The notes beneath the pieces are model-generated. The model was not told where the DNA came from. It worked only from the letters and a program-made list of their open reading frames with translations, and did not search any database. The position numbers and the translations under genes were made by a program. Of a stretch of DNA of 64,000 nucleotides, positions 55,456-63,740 are shown one piece after another. The stretch lies in assembly GCF_019195395.1 (NCBI RefSeq), contig NZ_CP078067.1, positions 2,371,783 through 2,435,782 on the forward strand, written 5' to 3'. This stretch comes from Kaistella faecalis. Its GTDB lineage: Bacteria > Bacteroidota > Bacteroidia > Flavobacteriales > Weeksellaceae. Position 1 is the stretch's first letter. The number at the start of each line of letters is the position of its first letter.

Positions 55456-55932
55456 ATGAAACCCCGCTATTCCATAAAACTCTACCGTCTTGATAATGAA
55501 TCAGATATCCTGATCCCCCTTCTACCGGCCAAGGTAAAAGCAGGCGGTTACGGAAGCTTTGAAAGCCCGGCGCTGGATTTTCCGGAGGACACAATCGATT
55601 TGGTAAAGCTCTTGATAAAAGACAAAGACACAACCTTTTTTGCTAAGGTTTCCGGACCATCCCTGGAGGGAATCGGCATATTTGACGGTAATATCCTGAT
55701 CGTTCAGAAAGGATTATTTCCAAGGGAAAATGACATTGTTGTAGTGTATTATGGTGGCGAATTTTTCGTCAAAAGGTACAAGCCAAAATACCACGAGAAT
55801 ACGTTGAAAATGAAGACCATCAAATTACAGTCTGAAAACCCTGCATATAATGACATGGATATCACCGAAGACACAGACTTTGAATTGTGGGGCGTAGCAA
55901 CCTGGAATTTAAATAATTTGCGAAATAGGTAG
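55456..55932 (+). CDS. umuD: UmuD-like S24 self-cleaving protein
   Basis: Polymerase V accessory protein, 158 residues. The likely self-cleavage bond is A29-G30 (KVKAGGYGSFESPA). Catalytic Ser69 is in VSGPSLEGIGIFDGN and the general-base Lys106 in GEFFVKRYKPK. After RecA-stimulated cleavage the C-terminal part would join UmuC. The N-terminus lacks a LexA DNA-binding domain. umuC is present but separated by a membrane protein gene. Confidence 0.9.
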   Translation: MKPRYSIKLYRLDNESDILIPLLPAKVKAGGYGSFESPALDFPEDTIDLVKLLIKDKDTTFFAKVSGPSLEGIGIFDGNILIVQKGLFPRENDIVVVYYGGEFFVKRYKPKYHENTLKMKTIKLQSENPAYNDMDITEDTDFELWGVATWNLNNLRNR

Positions 55933-56025
55933 ATTAAAACAAAAATAATTTTACAAAATAAAACCAGCTGCCAATCATAGGCGTTATTATTACTTGCAAA
56001 AAATTAAATCTTTACAACAATGTAA

Positions 56026-56925
56026 ATGCCTAAAAATATGGAGCCATCAAAATCAAGCTTATTCGGTACTTTAAAGACTTATTATACCGATCACAAGGAT
56101 TTCTTACCTCTTTTCGTTTTGATTCCGACGGTAATTGGCGGCATATGGCAAACTCTCGAATTGATGCTGATTGGTTTTTCTACATTACGTTTTTTCTCCG
56201 TATCACAGTTGGTGAGTGATGGTATAATAATTCTATGCTTTACTGTTATATTTTATATATTTTACATGATCGTACTGCGTAATTTAAACCCTCGCAAAAT
56301 TTTTATTAGCTATGTTGAAAATCAAGACCCTTTCATTGGTTTATATGGTTCGCTAGCTATGTTTATATTGGTCGTTTTCTATATAATAGTCTACGTCGTA
56401 CCTGACATTCCTTCAGAAGATTTTCGAACACTCCCAATAAACGTATCATTGGCACTCATTTTCTCCTATATTTTTTTATTTCTAATGTTCTTGGGATCTC
56501 TGATTATGTTAGTAGTACAGTTAGTAAAGAAATATTATTTCAAAAGTATCACCACTCTAGAGCAGCTCGATGATAAGCAAAAAAAAATAGAAGGTTATTT
56601 AAAAAAAAAGGATGCGTTTTGGTCTACTTTTTATGCCTTTATAAGTATACTTATTTTGGCGGTGGTGCATATTTCAATTTTTGCAGTTCTAATATATATA
56701 CATTCGTTACGTAATCAAGTAGTACTTGCAAAGGACATTGAAAATTTCAGATATTTAGAAAGCAATAAGCATTTAAGCAGTGAACTCCAGAATAAGTATG
56801 ATACATGTGAACTTGCATATTGGAATGATAAATATATTTTTTTAAAGTTATCAAGTGAAAAATTGGTAAATAATGACTACAAAATATTGATATTAAAGAC
56901 TGAAGATGTGCTGTTCCCAAAGTAA
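56026..56925 (+). CDS. Membrane protein inserted between umuD and umuC
   Basis: A 299-residue protein with about five hydrophobic segments (FVLIPTVIGGIWQTLELMLI; IIILCFTVIFYIFYMIVLRN; LAMFILVVFYIIVYVVPDIP; LALIFSYIFLFLMFLGSLIM; FYAFISILILAVVHISIFAV) and a charged coiled-coil linker (LEQLDDKQKKIEGYLKKKDA). No family recognised. It splits the usual umuD-umuC pair. The same frame stays open for 58 codons beyond the stop (to TAG at 57100-57102), so the gene may be shortened by a nonsense mutation. AT content is high compared with neighbours. Confidence 0.75.
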   Translation: MPKNMEPSKSSLFGTLKTYYTDHKDFLPLFVLIPTVIGGIWQTLELMLIGFSTLRFFSVSQLVSDGIIILCFTVIFYIFYMIVLRNLNPRKIFISYVENQDPFIGLYGSLAMFILVVFYIIVYVVPDIPSEDFRTLPINVSLALIFSYIFLFLMFLGSLIMLVVQLVKKYYFKSITTLEQLDDKQKKIEGYLKKKDAFWSTFYAFISILILAVVHISIFAVLIYIHSLRNQVVLAKDIENFRYLESNKHLSSELQNKYDTCELAYWNDKYIFLKLSSEKLVNNDYKILILKTEDVLFPK

Positions 56926-57127
56926 GAAGATAAAAACTTCAATACTGATTCGGATTCTGTAATTTTAAATAATAATGTTACCGCTACAAATGATATAGAC
57001 TTGGTTAGAAAATTAAAACACACAATTCTCCCAGTTTATACCCTTTTAATAAATTATCTTTTCTGCTATCGATTTGTTTTTTGGATAAGCGGCAAGTTTT
57101 AGATTTTATCATAAAAAACAAAAATAT

Positions 57128-58390
57128 ATGTTTGGCCTTATCGATGGTAATAATTTCTACGCGAGCTGCGAGCGGATCTTCCGACCAGACTTGCGTAATA
57201 AACCGGTTGTTGTTCTAAGTAACAACGACGGTTGCGCTATTGCCCGAAGTAATGAAGCGAAAAAGCTAGGCATTACCATGGGCCAGCCATACTTTCAAAT
57301 TCAACACCTGGAAAAGGAAAAAGATTTGCATGTTTTCTCTGCGAACTTTGTGCTGTATGGTGACATTAGCAACCGGATCGCAAATATCTGCAGACGTTAC
57401 TGCCAGGATATAGAAATTTACAGCATCGATGAATCCTTCCTTGATTTCCATGGCTATGAGCATTATGACTTACAGAAACATTGTGAGGAACTGAGGGAAA
57501 AAGTTCTGCGAGGGTTGGATATTCCTACCAGCATTGGTATTGCACCCACAAAGACTTTAACCAAAGTAGCCAATAAAATAGCTAAGAAATTTCCTGAAAG
57601 AACTAAAGGAGTGTACATTATTGATACTCCGGAAAAGATTGAGAAAGCATTAAAATGGTTTCCGCTCGAAGATATCTGGGGAATCGGCAGAAGGTATTAC
57701 GATCGGTTCTCTGCCAGGGGTATAAAAACAGCCTGGGATTTCACTCAGCTTCCTGAAGCTTTTGTGCAGAAAGAAATGGGAGTTTTCGGGCTAAGGATGC
57801 ATAAAGAATTACGGGGCATTCCTCAGTACGATCTAACAGAACACAAGCCTAAGAAGGGAATTGCAACCACAAGAACCTTTGACAAGAGGACAGATAAGCT
57901 TGAGGATTTAGAGGAACGCGTATCAACATTTGCCTATAAATGCTCCGAGAAATTACGCCGTCAGAATTCCTGCTGCAGATACCTGACTGTTTTTATCATG
58001 ACGGACCGGTTTAAACCCGATCTCAAACAATACAGCAATTCATTTACGATTACTTTACCCAATCCTTCAAACTCTGCAATTGAGCTGGCAAAAGTGGCTA
58101 AACAGGCACTATATAAAATCTATTTACCTTATTTTCAATACAAGAAAGCAGGGGTAATGGTTACTGAATTTGTACCCGATACCGCAAGAATGACCAGTCT
58201 TTTTGAAGAAGATCAATTTGAAAAGCATAAACCTATCTTACAGGTCATGGATTATATGAACCGACGATTAGGCGCAGATAAAATCAAATTGGCAAGCATG
58301 GATATACAGAAGACCTGGAAGATGAATCAGAAGAACTTATCACCCAGATACACTACTGAACTGAATCAGATCATGAAGGTAAAAGCTTAA
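57128..58390 (+). CDS. umuC: UmuC-like Y-family DNA polymerase (Pol V catalytic subunit)
   Basis: Translesion polymerase, 420 residues, full length. Catalytic carboxylates are in MFGLIDGNNFYASCERIF (first Asp) and YSIDESFLDF; KPVVVLSNNDGCAIARSNEA and PTSIGIAPTKTLTKVANKIA are typical; the thumb/little-finger part has FPLEDIWGIGRRYYDRF. Works with cleaved UmuD. The 200 bp before it are AT-rich with no clear promoter. It is followed by the first MNHFRG-family gene. Confidence 0.95.
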   Translation: MFGLIDGNNFYASCERIFRPDLRNKPVVVLSNNDGCAIARSNEAKKLGITMGQPYFQIQHLEKEKDLHVFSANFVLYGDISNRIANICRRYCQDIEIYSIDESFLDFHGYEHYDLQKHCEELREKVLRGLDIPTSIGIAPTKTLTKVANKIAKKFPERTKGVYIIDTPEKIEKALKWFPLEDIWGIGRRYYDRFSARGIKTAWDFTQLPEAFVQKEMGVFGLRMHKELRGIPQYDLTEHKPKKGIATTRTFDKRTDKLEDLEERVSTFAYKCSEKLRRQNSCCRYLTVFIMTDRFKPDLKQYSNSFTITLPNPSNSAIELAKVAKQALYKIYLPYFQYKKAGVMVTEFVPDTARMTSLFEEDQFEKHKPILQVMDYMNRRLGADKIKLASMDIQKTWKMNQKNLSPRYTTELNQIMKVKA

Positions 58391-58412
58391 GGATTAAAAC
58401 AGTAAAAGTGTT

Positions 58413-58420
58413 TATATTTG
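58413..58420 (+). promoter_or_regulatory. -7 element before the first MNHFRG-family gene
   Basis: TATATTTG, 34 bp before the ATG at 58455; no convincing -33 TTG. It would allow this gene to be expressed apart from umuC. Confidence 0.4.
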
Positions 58421-58454
58421 ATTTAAGCTTTTTTCAAATCATAACCATTAACTT

Positions 58455-58739
58455 ATGTCCTCAACTCGCGAGCAGGTAGTAACTGCAATCCAGGATTTAA
58501 TCGATTATCGCCACACTGTTTTCGGAAATATTGTAAATATTGCGCTGAAAGGGGAGTTACATCATTTAGATGGTGCTGTGGATATTGGTGAAACTTACGA
58601 GTTCAAAATGAACCATTTCAGAGGTCTGGACGATATTAACGTAAACCGTCTGATTAAACTTTGCGAGGTGATTGACGAGAACATATTCCTGATGATGGAG
58701 GATAATGATATTGATGTAAACGAAGTCGAATTTGAATAA
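58455..58739 (+). CDS. Small acidic MNHFRG-family protein, paralogue 1
   Basis: 94 residues, acidic, predicted helical, no signal peptide. It clearly aligns from end to end with the protein at 62360-62647: IQDLIDYRHTVFGNIVNIAL versus MQDMIKMQYILFENIVNLSL, and YEFKMNHFRGLDDINVNRLI versus YAFTMNHFRGVEDPNVQSLI. I do not recognise the family. It follows umuC; its paralogue follows the SRAP gene, so a link to DNA-damage functions is plausible but inferred. Confidence 0.8.
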   Translation: MSSTREQVVTAIQDLIDYRHTVFGNIVNIALKGELHHLDGAVDIGETYEFKMNHFRGLDDINVNRLIKLCEVIDENIFLMMEDNDIDVNEVEFE

Positions 58740-58755
58740 TTAAAAAATCCGGAAG

Positions 58756-59037
58756 ATGAAACTTACAAAAACACACCATTTTTTGATTGGCTTGGGAATA
58801 GGTTTGGTAGTTGGTATTTTACTTAGCTCACTTTCCTGGCGAGCTGAACGGCATAAATTATCAACCAACTTAGATGAAATCCGCACGATTGTAATCGAGA
58901 ATAAATTGAAAAGCAATAATGACAGTATAAAGTACAATGATAAAATTGCTGATATGGCTGCGCTTTATTACAGATTGGAATTAGAAAATAGGGAATTAAA
59001 AGACAAACAGGCAATCGCTAATTCCTCTGGAAAATAA
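58756..59037 (+). CDS. Small membrane-anchored coiled-coil protein
   Basis: 93 residues: a glycine-rich transmembrane helix (HFLIGLGIGLVVGILLSSLS, residues 8-27) then a charged helical tail with heptad character (YYRLELENRELKDKQAIANS). It starts 16 bp after the previous gene and is probably cotranscribed. Size and layout recall phage lysis accessory (Rz/spanin-like) or membrane-tether proteins, but nothing specific can be claimed. Confidence 0.7.
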   Translation: MKLTKTHHFLIGLGIGLVVGILLSSLSWRAERHKLSTNLDEIRTIVIENKLKSNNDSIKYNDKIADMAALYYRLELENRELKDKQAIANSSGK

Positions 59038-59118
59038 TATTTAGATTACTGAAAAAATTCTGAATAATAGCCGAGTGAAACGGCTGTTAGTCTTATATAA
59101 ATACCACTACATCATACC

Positions 59119-59736
59119 TCAAAATCGAACACCTTTTTCTTTTGTCAGATAATGAATTTTCTGTTCTAAAATTTCTTTGGTTAAAGGTGGTCGGTCAAAT
59201 CCTGTAAATTCAAAGGTCCTATAAAGAGAGTCTAGGAAGCCGAAAATTTCATCGTCAACCATGGCGGAAAGATAAACATACAAATCTCTCTTATCTGGAT
59301 CATCAAAATAATCTTCATCAAAACTTACAATAGTATCTGCAGCATCTTTCCATCGTTGGGTAAAATAGCCGTCAAACTGAATGCCCTTTTCTACAGCGCA
59401 TGAATGAACCAGTTCCATACTTTCCTTTAACTTATGCTCAATAGTCTCGGTAGGATCTACCAAAATATGTTCATAGCTCACATTAAATAATTCACAGTTT
59501 GAGTAGTAATAAAGAAAATCTGGATTTTCTTTAAGCACCTTATTAATCCAATCCTGGAATATTTCCTTTAATAGGGTTAGATTTCCTTTTGCCGAAATTG
59601 CTTCCCTATACTGGGTTTCGCTCTCGAATCTACTTTTCATCTGCAAACCTGATTTCAGGAATACATCCAGGCCATAACCACCCATTGACGATTCGCTCAC
59701 CCGTATTTCTTTAATATCGAAAGGTACACTTTGCAT
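59119..59736 (-). CDS. Hypothetical protein
   Basis: 205 residues, acidic, without signal peptide or membrane segment, on the opposite strand to the neighbours. Parts with clear coding character include DIKEIRVSESSMGGYGLDVF, QDWINKVLKENPDFLYYYSN and VSFDEDYFDDPDKRDLYVYL. No family recognised. The base composition and codon use match the surrounding island. Confidence 0.7.
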   Translation of the reverse strand: MQSVPFDIKEIRVSESSMGGYGLDVFLKSGLQMKSRFESETQYREAISAKGNLTLLKEIFQDWINKVLKENPDFLYYYSNCELFNVSYEHILVDPTETIEHKLKESMELVHSCAVEKGIQFDGYFTQRWKDAADTIVSFDEDYFDDPDKRDLYVYLSAMVDDEIFGFLDSLYRTFEFTGFDRPPLTKEILEQKIHYLTKEKGVRF

Positions 59737-59871
59737 AAGGATAGAATATTTATATTGTAACGTGGGTTTAAAATTAAGGCTAATTTCTTTAAAACGATCT
59801 AAAGCGCTATGTTATTTAAAAATATTAAAAATTATTTCGGGTAATCAATGCTTTTTTATTAATCTTGATCT

Positions 59872-59879
59872 TAACTTTG
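59872..59879 (+). promoter_or_regulatory. -7 element before the PLD-like gene
   Basis: TAACTTTG, 35 bp before the ATG at 59915; -33 element not clear. Confidence 0.4.
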
Positions 59880-59914
59880 ATTACAAATTTTTCTCATCTT
59901 AAAATCAGACGCTT

Positions 59915-61561
59915 ATGAATACAAAATCTACTTTATTTACTCTGCTGATAAGTTTGTTTTCCTCCATATGTTTTGGTCAAACTACCATTAAAGAGAAGGA
60001 TTACACAATCACTTACAATCCCGACCATATTGCGGTAACGTTCGATGAGAATGTTTCATTTGAGGCGTTCAATACAAAATATTTTACCCAAAAGGCAGTT
60101 CAGGCCGACAGTACCAGGCAGTACACTTACATCATAAAGGATATACAGCCTGCGGAATTTATAACCTTCCAGTATTCTCTGAAAGACGGAAATGCTACCG
60201 ATTACTGGTACGCTACACTTGCAGCACCATCAGCTTCTACCGGTGTAATGAATGTCTATTTTAATCATGTAGTCAGTACTTCTGTTTCACAATATCAGCC
60301 GGCACAGAATTTAGGCAATACTTTAGATGATATGCTGATCAGTTATATCAATGCCACCCAAAGTACGCTGGATATAGCAATTTATAACAGCTACTCATCA
60401 AGTTCCACTACAGGAATTGCCGGAGCTATTAATAATGCATACAATAGAGGCGTAAACGTTCGTGTCATTTACGACGGCAGTACAGGCAGCCAAATGATCC
60501 CGTTATTAAATGCTTCAATTCCGAAACTCGCAAGTCCCACTTCCTCAGACTACGGAATTATGCATAATAAATTTGTCGTGTTTGATGCAGACAGTTCAGA
60601 TCCTAATCGTCCCTGGGTGTGGTCTGGTTCCACGAACTGGACGGCCGTACAGATTGACGGCCCCGATAAAAATAATGCGATTGCCATTCAGGATCAGGCA
60701 CTGGCTCAAGCCTATAAGATGGAATTTGAAGAAATGTGGGGATCATCAGGTTTAAATCCTAATACTTCTGCCTCGAAATTCGGTCCATATAAAACAAATA
60801 ATACCCCTCATATTTTCAATATCGGTGGAAAGGTGGTAAAGAACTATTTCAGTCCATCTGATGCGGTAACCTCCCAGATCATTAATGTAATCAATTCAGC
60901 GGACAGCGATATTGAAGTGGCTACCATGTTGATAACCAGAGACGATATAAGAGATGCACTGATTAATAAATACAACTACGGACTGGCTACTGTTCAGGGC
61001 GTTTTCGATACCCAAAATCCTTCCGGTAACGATATTCCTGCACTGAAAAGTGCTATCGGTGCCAATAAAATGGTACAATATGGCGGTGCTGGAGTAATGC
61101 ATCATAAATTCATGCTGGTGGATAATTTTAATGCAGCTTCAGACCCGATTGTCCTTACAGGTTCCCATAACTGGAGTACATCAGCGGAAACCCGTAATGA
61201 TGAAAACACCCTGATTATCCACGACAAAACAATTGTAGACCAATACTATCAGGCATTCCATTATCTCTACCTGGAAGCTGGCGGAACCTTAGCCATTTCA
61301 GAAAATGCTTCGAACACCAAAAAAGTTATGCTTTATCCTAATCCGACTGACGGTCCGGTTTATTTCAAAGTTGATGGAACTCTCCTAAATGCACATGGAA
61401 ATATTTCAGTATTTAACGTCGTAGGCAGCAAGATCATGGAAAGAAGTTTCAACAATATGCGCAATTCCTCCATTGATCTGAGTAATTATCCGAAAGGAAT
61501 TTACTTCTTAAACATCACTGTAGGCGATCTGAAATACCAGGCAAAAGTTCTCCGACAATAA
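59915..61561 (+). CDS. Secreted phospholipase D-like protein with T9SS sorting domain
   Basis: 548 residues. Signal peptide 1-22 (SLFSSICFGQ); a small N-terminal domain; two HxKx4D catalytic motifs, H217-N-K...D224 in IMHNKFVVFD and H396-H-K...D403 in VMHHKFMLVD, each followed by a GSTNW or GSHNWS signature; and a C-terminal T9SS type A domain (VMLYPNPTDGPVYFKVDGTL ... KYQAKVLRQ). It could be a phospholipase or a nuclease; the GS(T/H)NW context occurs in both. An exported PLD protein on a mobile island is notable. A terminator follows. Confidence 0.92.
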   Translation: MNTKSTLFTLLISLFSSICFGQTTIKEKDYTITYNPDHIAVTFDENVSFEAFNTKYFTQKAVQADSTRQYTYIIKDIQPAEFITFQYSLKDGNATDYWYATLAAPSASTGVMNVYFNHVVSTSVSQYQPAQNLGNTLDDMLISYINATQSTLDIAIYNSYSSSSTTGIAGAINNAYNRGVNVRVIYDGSTGSQMIPLLNASIPKLASPTSSDYGIMHNKFVVFDADSSDPNRPWVWSGSTNWTAVQIDGPDKNNAIAIQDQALAQAYKMEFEEMWGSSGLNPNTSASKFGPYKTNNTPHIFNIGGKVVKNYFSPSDAVTSQIINVINSADSDIEVATMLITRDDIRDALINKYNYGLATVQGVFDTQNPSGNDIPALKSAIGANKMVQYGGAGVMHHKFMLVDNFNAASDPIVLTGSHNWSTSAETRNDENTLIIHDKTIVDQYYQAFHYLYLEAGGTLAISENASNTKKVMLYPNPTDGPVYFKVDGTLLNAHGNISVFNVVGSKIMERSFNNMRNSSIDLSNYPKGIYFLNITVGDLKYQAKVLRQ

Positions 61562-61569
61562 TCAAATTA

Positions 61570-61598
61570 AAGTCTGTCTTACAGAGGCAGACTTTTTT
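61570..61598 (+). terminator. Intrinsic terminator after the PLD-like gene
   Basis: AAGTCTGTCT / AGGCAGACTT stem and T6 run, 9 bp after the stop. Confidence 0.85.
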
Positions 61599-61701
61599 CT
61601 TACAACATTCTAAAAAATTTATTATTAAATTTGATTTGCACAATTTTATGTTAAAAGTGGTTTCAATATCTGTTGAGTTCCCTGTTAAATTGATCTGAAT
61701 T

Positions 61702-62349
61702 ATGTGTTATTACGTTGATACCAGCTTTACGCAAAAAGAAGTAAGAGAAATCTACGGAGTAGGTTTTGAGGGCGAAGAGTACAAGCCCACGAAATTCCTG
61801 AACGGTTTTTCTCATGCATTAGTTCCGGTAATCCTGGACGAAAATCCTGCAATCTGCACTACTGCAAATTGGGGCTTAATTCCTTTCTGGGCTAAAGACA
61901 GGAAGATTCAGAAACAGACTCTCAATGCAAAAATTGAAACGGTAGAAGAAAAACCATCATTCAGAAATAATTATAACCGCAGGTGCTTGGTTTTGGTTAA
62001 AGGCTTCTACGAATGGAAATGGCTGGATGACAAAGGAAAGGAGAAGAATAAACATTTTCTGACTTTACCCAATGCCGGCATAATTTCTTTAGGAGGAATA
62101 TATGGGAACTGGACGGATAAGGAAACCGGAGAAGAACTTAGAACCTTTTCTATTGTTACAACTCAGGCAAATGAATTAATGACGGAAATTCACAATACAA
62201 AACATCGTATGCCTGTTGTCCTTACAAAGGCAATGGAAAAAGAATGGTTAATGGATAGAGATATTCAGGATTTTGCTTTTCCTAATCATGAAGCAGACCT
62301 GCTCGCAATAAATCTTGATGAACCTGCAGAACCTAAAACCTTATTTTAA
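61702..62349 (+). CDS. SOS response-associated peptidase (SRAP; YedK/HMCES family)
   Basis: Binds abasic sites in single-stranded DNA through a covalent Cys2 adduct. The start MCYYVDTSF puts the catalytic Cys at position 2. LNAKIETVEEKPSFRN supplies the conserved Asn and Glu; CLVLVKGFYEWKW and IHNTKHRMPVVL (active-site His) follow. The 215 residues are full length. A TAAATTTG element at 61626-61633 may drive it. It is followed 10 bp later by the second MNHFRG-family gene. Confidence 0.94.
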   Translation: MCYYVDTSFTQKEVREIYGVGFEGEEYKPTKFLNGFSHALVPVILDENPAICTTANWGLIPFWAKDRKIQKQTLNAKIETVEEKPSFRNNYNRRCLVLVKGFYEWKWLDDKGKEKNKHFLTLPNAGIISLGGIYGNWTDKETGEELRTFSIVTTQANELMTEIHNTKHRMPVVLTKAMEKEWLMDRDIQDFAFPNHEADLLAINLDEPAEPKTLF

Positions 62350-62359
62350 AAATTAAGAG

Positions 62360-62647
62360 ATGATTACTTATAGAGAACACTTGATAGCTGCAATGCAAGA
62401 TATGATTAAAATGCAATACATTCTTTTTGAGAATATTGTGAACCTTTCACTAACAGGTGAAATGAAGCATCTTCAAGGTTTTGTGGATGAAGATGAGTCT
62501 TACGCATTTACTATGAATCATTTTAGAGGGGTGGAAGATCCTAATGTCCAATCCTTAATTCAGTTATGTGACATTATTCAGCAGAAATTAACTCAATTGA
62601 TGGAGAAAAATAATATTGAATATAAGGATATAGATCTTGATACATGA
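62360..62647 (+). CDS. Small acidic MNHFRG-family protein, paralogue 2
   Basis: 95 residues, acidic and helical, a clear paralogue of the protein at 58455-58739 with the shared core YAFTMNHFRGVEDPNVQSLI. It lies 10 bp after the SRAP gene and overlaps the next gene by four bases (ATGA), so it is surely cotranscribed with them. Function unknown. Confidence 0.8.
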   Translation: MITYREHLIAAMQDMIKMQYILFENIVNLSLTGEMKHLQGFVDEDESYAFTMNHFRGVEDPNVQSLIQLCDIIQQKLTQLMEKNNIEYKDIDLDT

Positions 62648-62910
62648 TTACAATACCAGATCATAACACTGAACTTATTTTATTGCTAAGTGAGAAATAC
62701 AAACTTTCGAAAATTATAGTTCATGAAAGTTTCCAGGTTTTTACGAAGCCGTTTATAAATCGTGTATCCAAAGATTGTGCAGAAAATGAGGGACTCGAAC
62801 ATCACCTCCATTTGAAACAGCTTGCGGTGGACCTTGTGAGAGCTGCTCAAAAACATGTACCATTTCAAATTTCGATTTCCGACGGTACTGTCACAATAAA
62901 GAATCTTTAA
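62644..62910 (+). CDS. Hypothetical protein downstream of the MNHFRG paralogue
   Basis: 88 residues, coupled to the preceding gene by ATGA overlap. Predicted mixed helix/strand protein with an N-terminal helical half (TELILLLSEKYKLSKIIVHE) and a C-terminal strand pair (VPFQISISDGTVTIKNL). No family recognised. It is the last credible gene of the window. Confidence 0.6.
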   Translation: MITIPDHNTELILLLSEKYKLSKIIVHESFQVFTKPFINRVSKDCAENEGLEHHLHLKQLAVDLVRAAQKHVPFQISISDGTVTIKNL

Positions 62911-62945
62911 GTACCACAGCTCTGCCACAGCAAATAACATAATTG

Positions 62946-63036
62946 CAATTATAGTCAATTTGCCATCGCAAACCGTTGCCCTCCACTCCGCTGCGCTGCG
63001 TTACGTGCAAACCAGCACCATTATCACCTATAATTG
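62946..63036. repeat. Long-range inverted repeat module 1
   Basis: CAATTATAG (62946-62954) and CTATAATTG (63028-63036) enclose 73 bp of GC-richer DNA (CTCCACTCCGCTGCGCTGCG). Confidence 0.5.
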
Positions 63037-63060
63037 AAAATTATGCTAAATGCTTTCCTG

Positions 63061-63083
63061 TTGTGTGGGCGAAGCCCACACAA
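63061..63083. repeat. Perfect hairpin TTGTGTGGGC-GAA-GCCCACACAA
   Basis: Ten-base-pair stem with a three-base loop and no T-run, so not a typical terminator. Confidence 0.7.
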
Positions 63084-63190
63084 GCCAACGCCTTCCAGCC
63101 GCCAGGACAGTCATAATTTAGAAGACCCTCTCACCGTTCCAGTGCCCAAATCGACAGTCTAGTCTTGAAAGGTCCATGTGCCTGCAGTCC

Positions 63191-63259
63191 ATAGCCTGCT
63201 TTTTTTCAGCGGAAAGTGTAGTGGCAGGCTATGCACTTCGGTACCGCGCACAGCAGTAT
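63191..63259. repeat. Hairpin repeat copy A
   Basis: Stem ATAGCCTGC (63191-63199) / GCAGGCTAT (63224-63232); loop with TTTCAGCGGAAA and TGTAGTG; then a conserved tail ACCGCGCACAGCAGTAT at 63243-63259. Copy B at 63631-63701 has the same layout with two compensatory pair changes in the stem. Confidence 0.75.
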
Positions 63260-63270
63260 TCCGGGTAACA

Positions 63271-63330
63271 AAAATATGCGTAGGCCATCCCTTACCCTTT
63301 GCCCACTTCCAGCAGCATCACGCATATTTT
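63271..63330. repeat. Inverted repeat module AAAATATGCGT / ACGCATATTTT
   Basis: Perfect 11-bp arms at 63271-63281 and 63320-63330 around 38 bp. A CATACCGCTGTCTTTCCAGC motif follows at about 63342, similar to one at 63728. Confidence 0.6.
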
Positions 63331-63423
63331 CCATTGCCCTCCATACCGCTGTCTTTCCAGCCCCTTCAGTATTTGTTTATCGAAAGGGAGTTGCCTAAGC
63401 TTTCCCATGTTCCTCCAGCCAAT

Positions 63424-63510
63424 AGCCGGCATACACTTCACGGACGTGACCGGCCGTTCCGTTGCAGCCCGCTATACGCTTCCGCAACCGCGCACAGCAG
63501 TATGCCGGCT
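63424..63510. repeat. Inverted repeat module AGCCGGCATAC / GTATGCCGGCT with shared tail motif
   Basis: Perfect 11-bp arms at 63424-63434 and 63500-63510. The tail motif ACCGCGCACAGCAGTAT (63487-63503) of copies A and B runs into the right arm here. Confidence 0.65.
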
Positions 63511-63630
63511 CACCGGGAATTGCTTATTTTATTTTGGTTCCGGTAAGCCGTCATACAGCTGTCTTTTCCCTCGCTGTCCGCCGCCTTGAATGAAAAGCCG
63601 TTCTTAAAATTTGCCATGTCCCGCTAGTCA

Positions 63631-63740
63631 ATAAACTGCTTTGTTTCAGCAGAAAAATGTAGTGGCAGTTTATTCACTATCGGTACCGCGCACAGCAGTA
63701 TGCCGCTGCTGCGTGCCCTCGCATCGGCATACCGCTGTTT
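63631..63740. repeat. Hairpin repeat copy B plus a second hairpin
   Basis: Stem ATAAACTGC (63631-63639) / GCAGTTTAT (63665-63673), loop TTTCAGCAGAAA and TGTAGTG, tail ACCGCGCACAGCAGTAT (63685-63701). The tail leads into a second hairpin, GTATGCCG / CGGCATAC, extended by CAGC / GCTG and followed by T5. No gene is credible anywhere in 62911-64000. Confidence 0.75.

Noticed and set aside
63178-63589. Plus-strand reading frames of 96-122 residues in the hairpin region
   Set aside because: They run across several inverted-repeat modules, and their Cys/Ser/Pro/His-rich composition is what those repeats would give.
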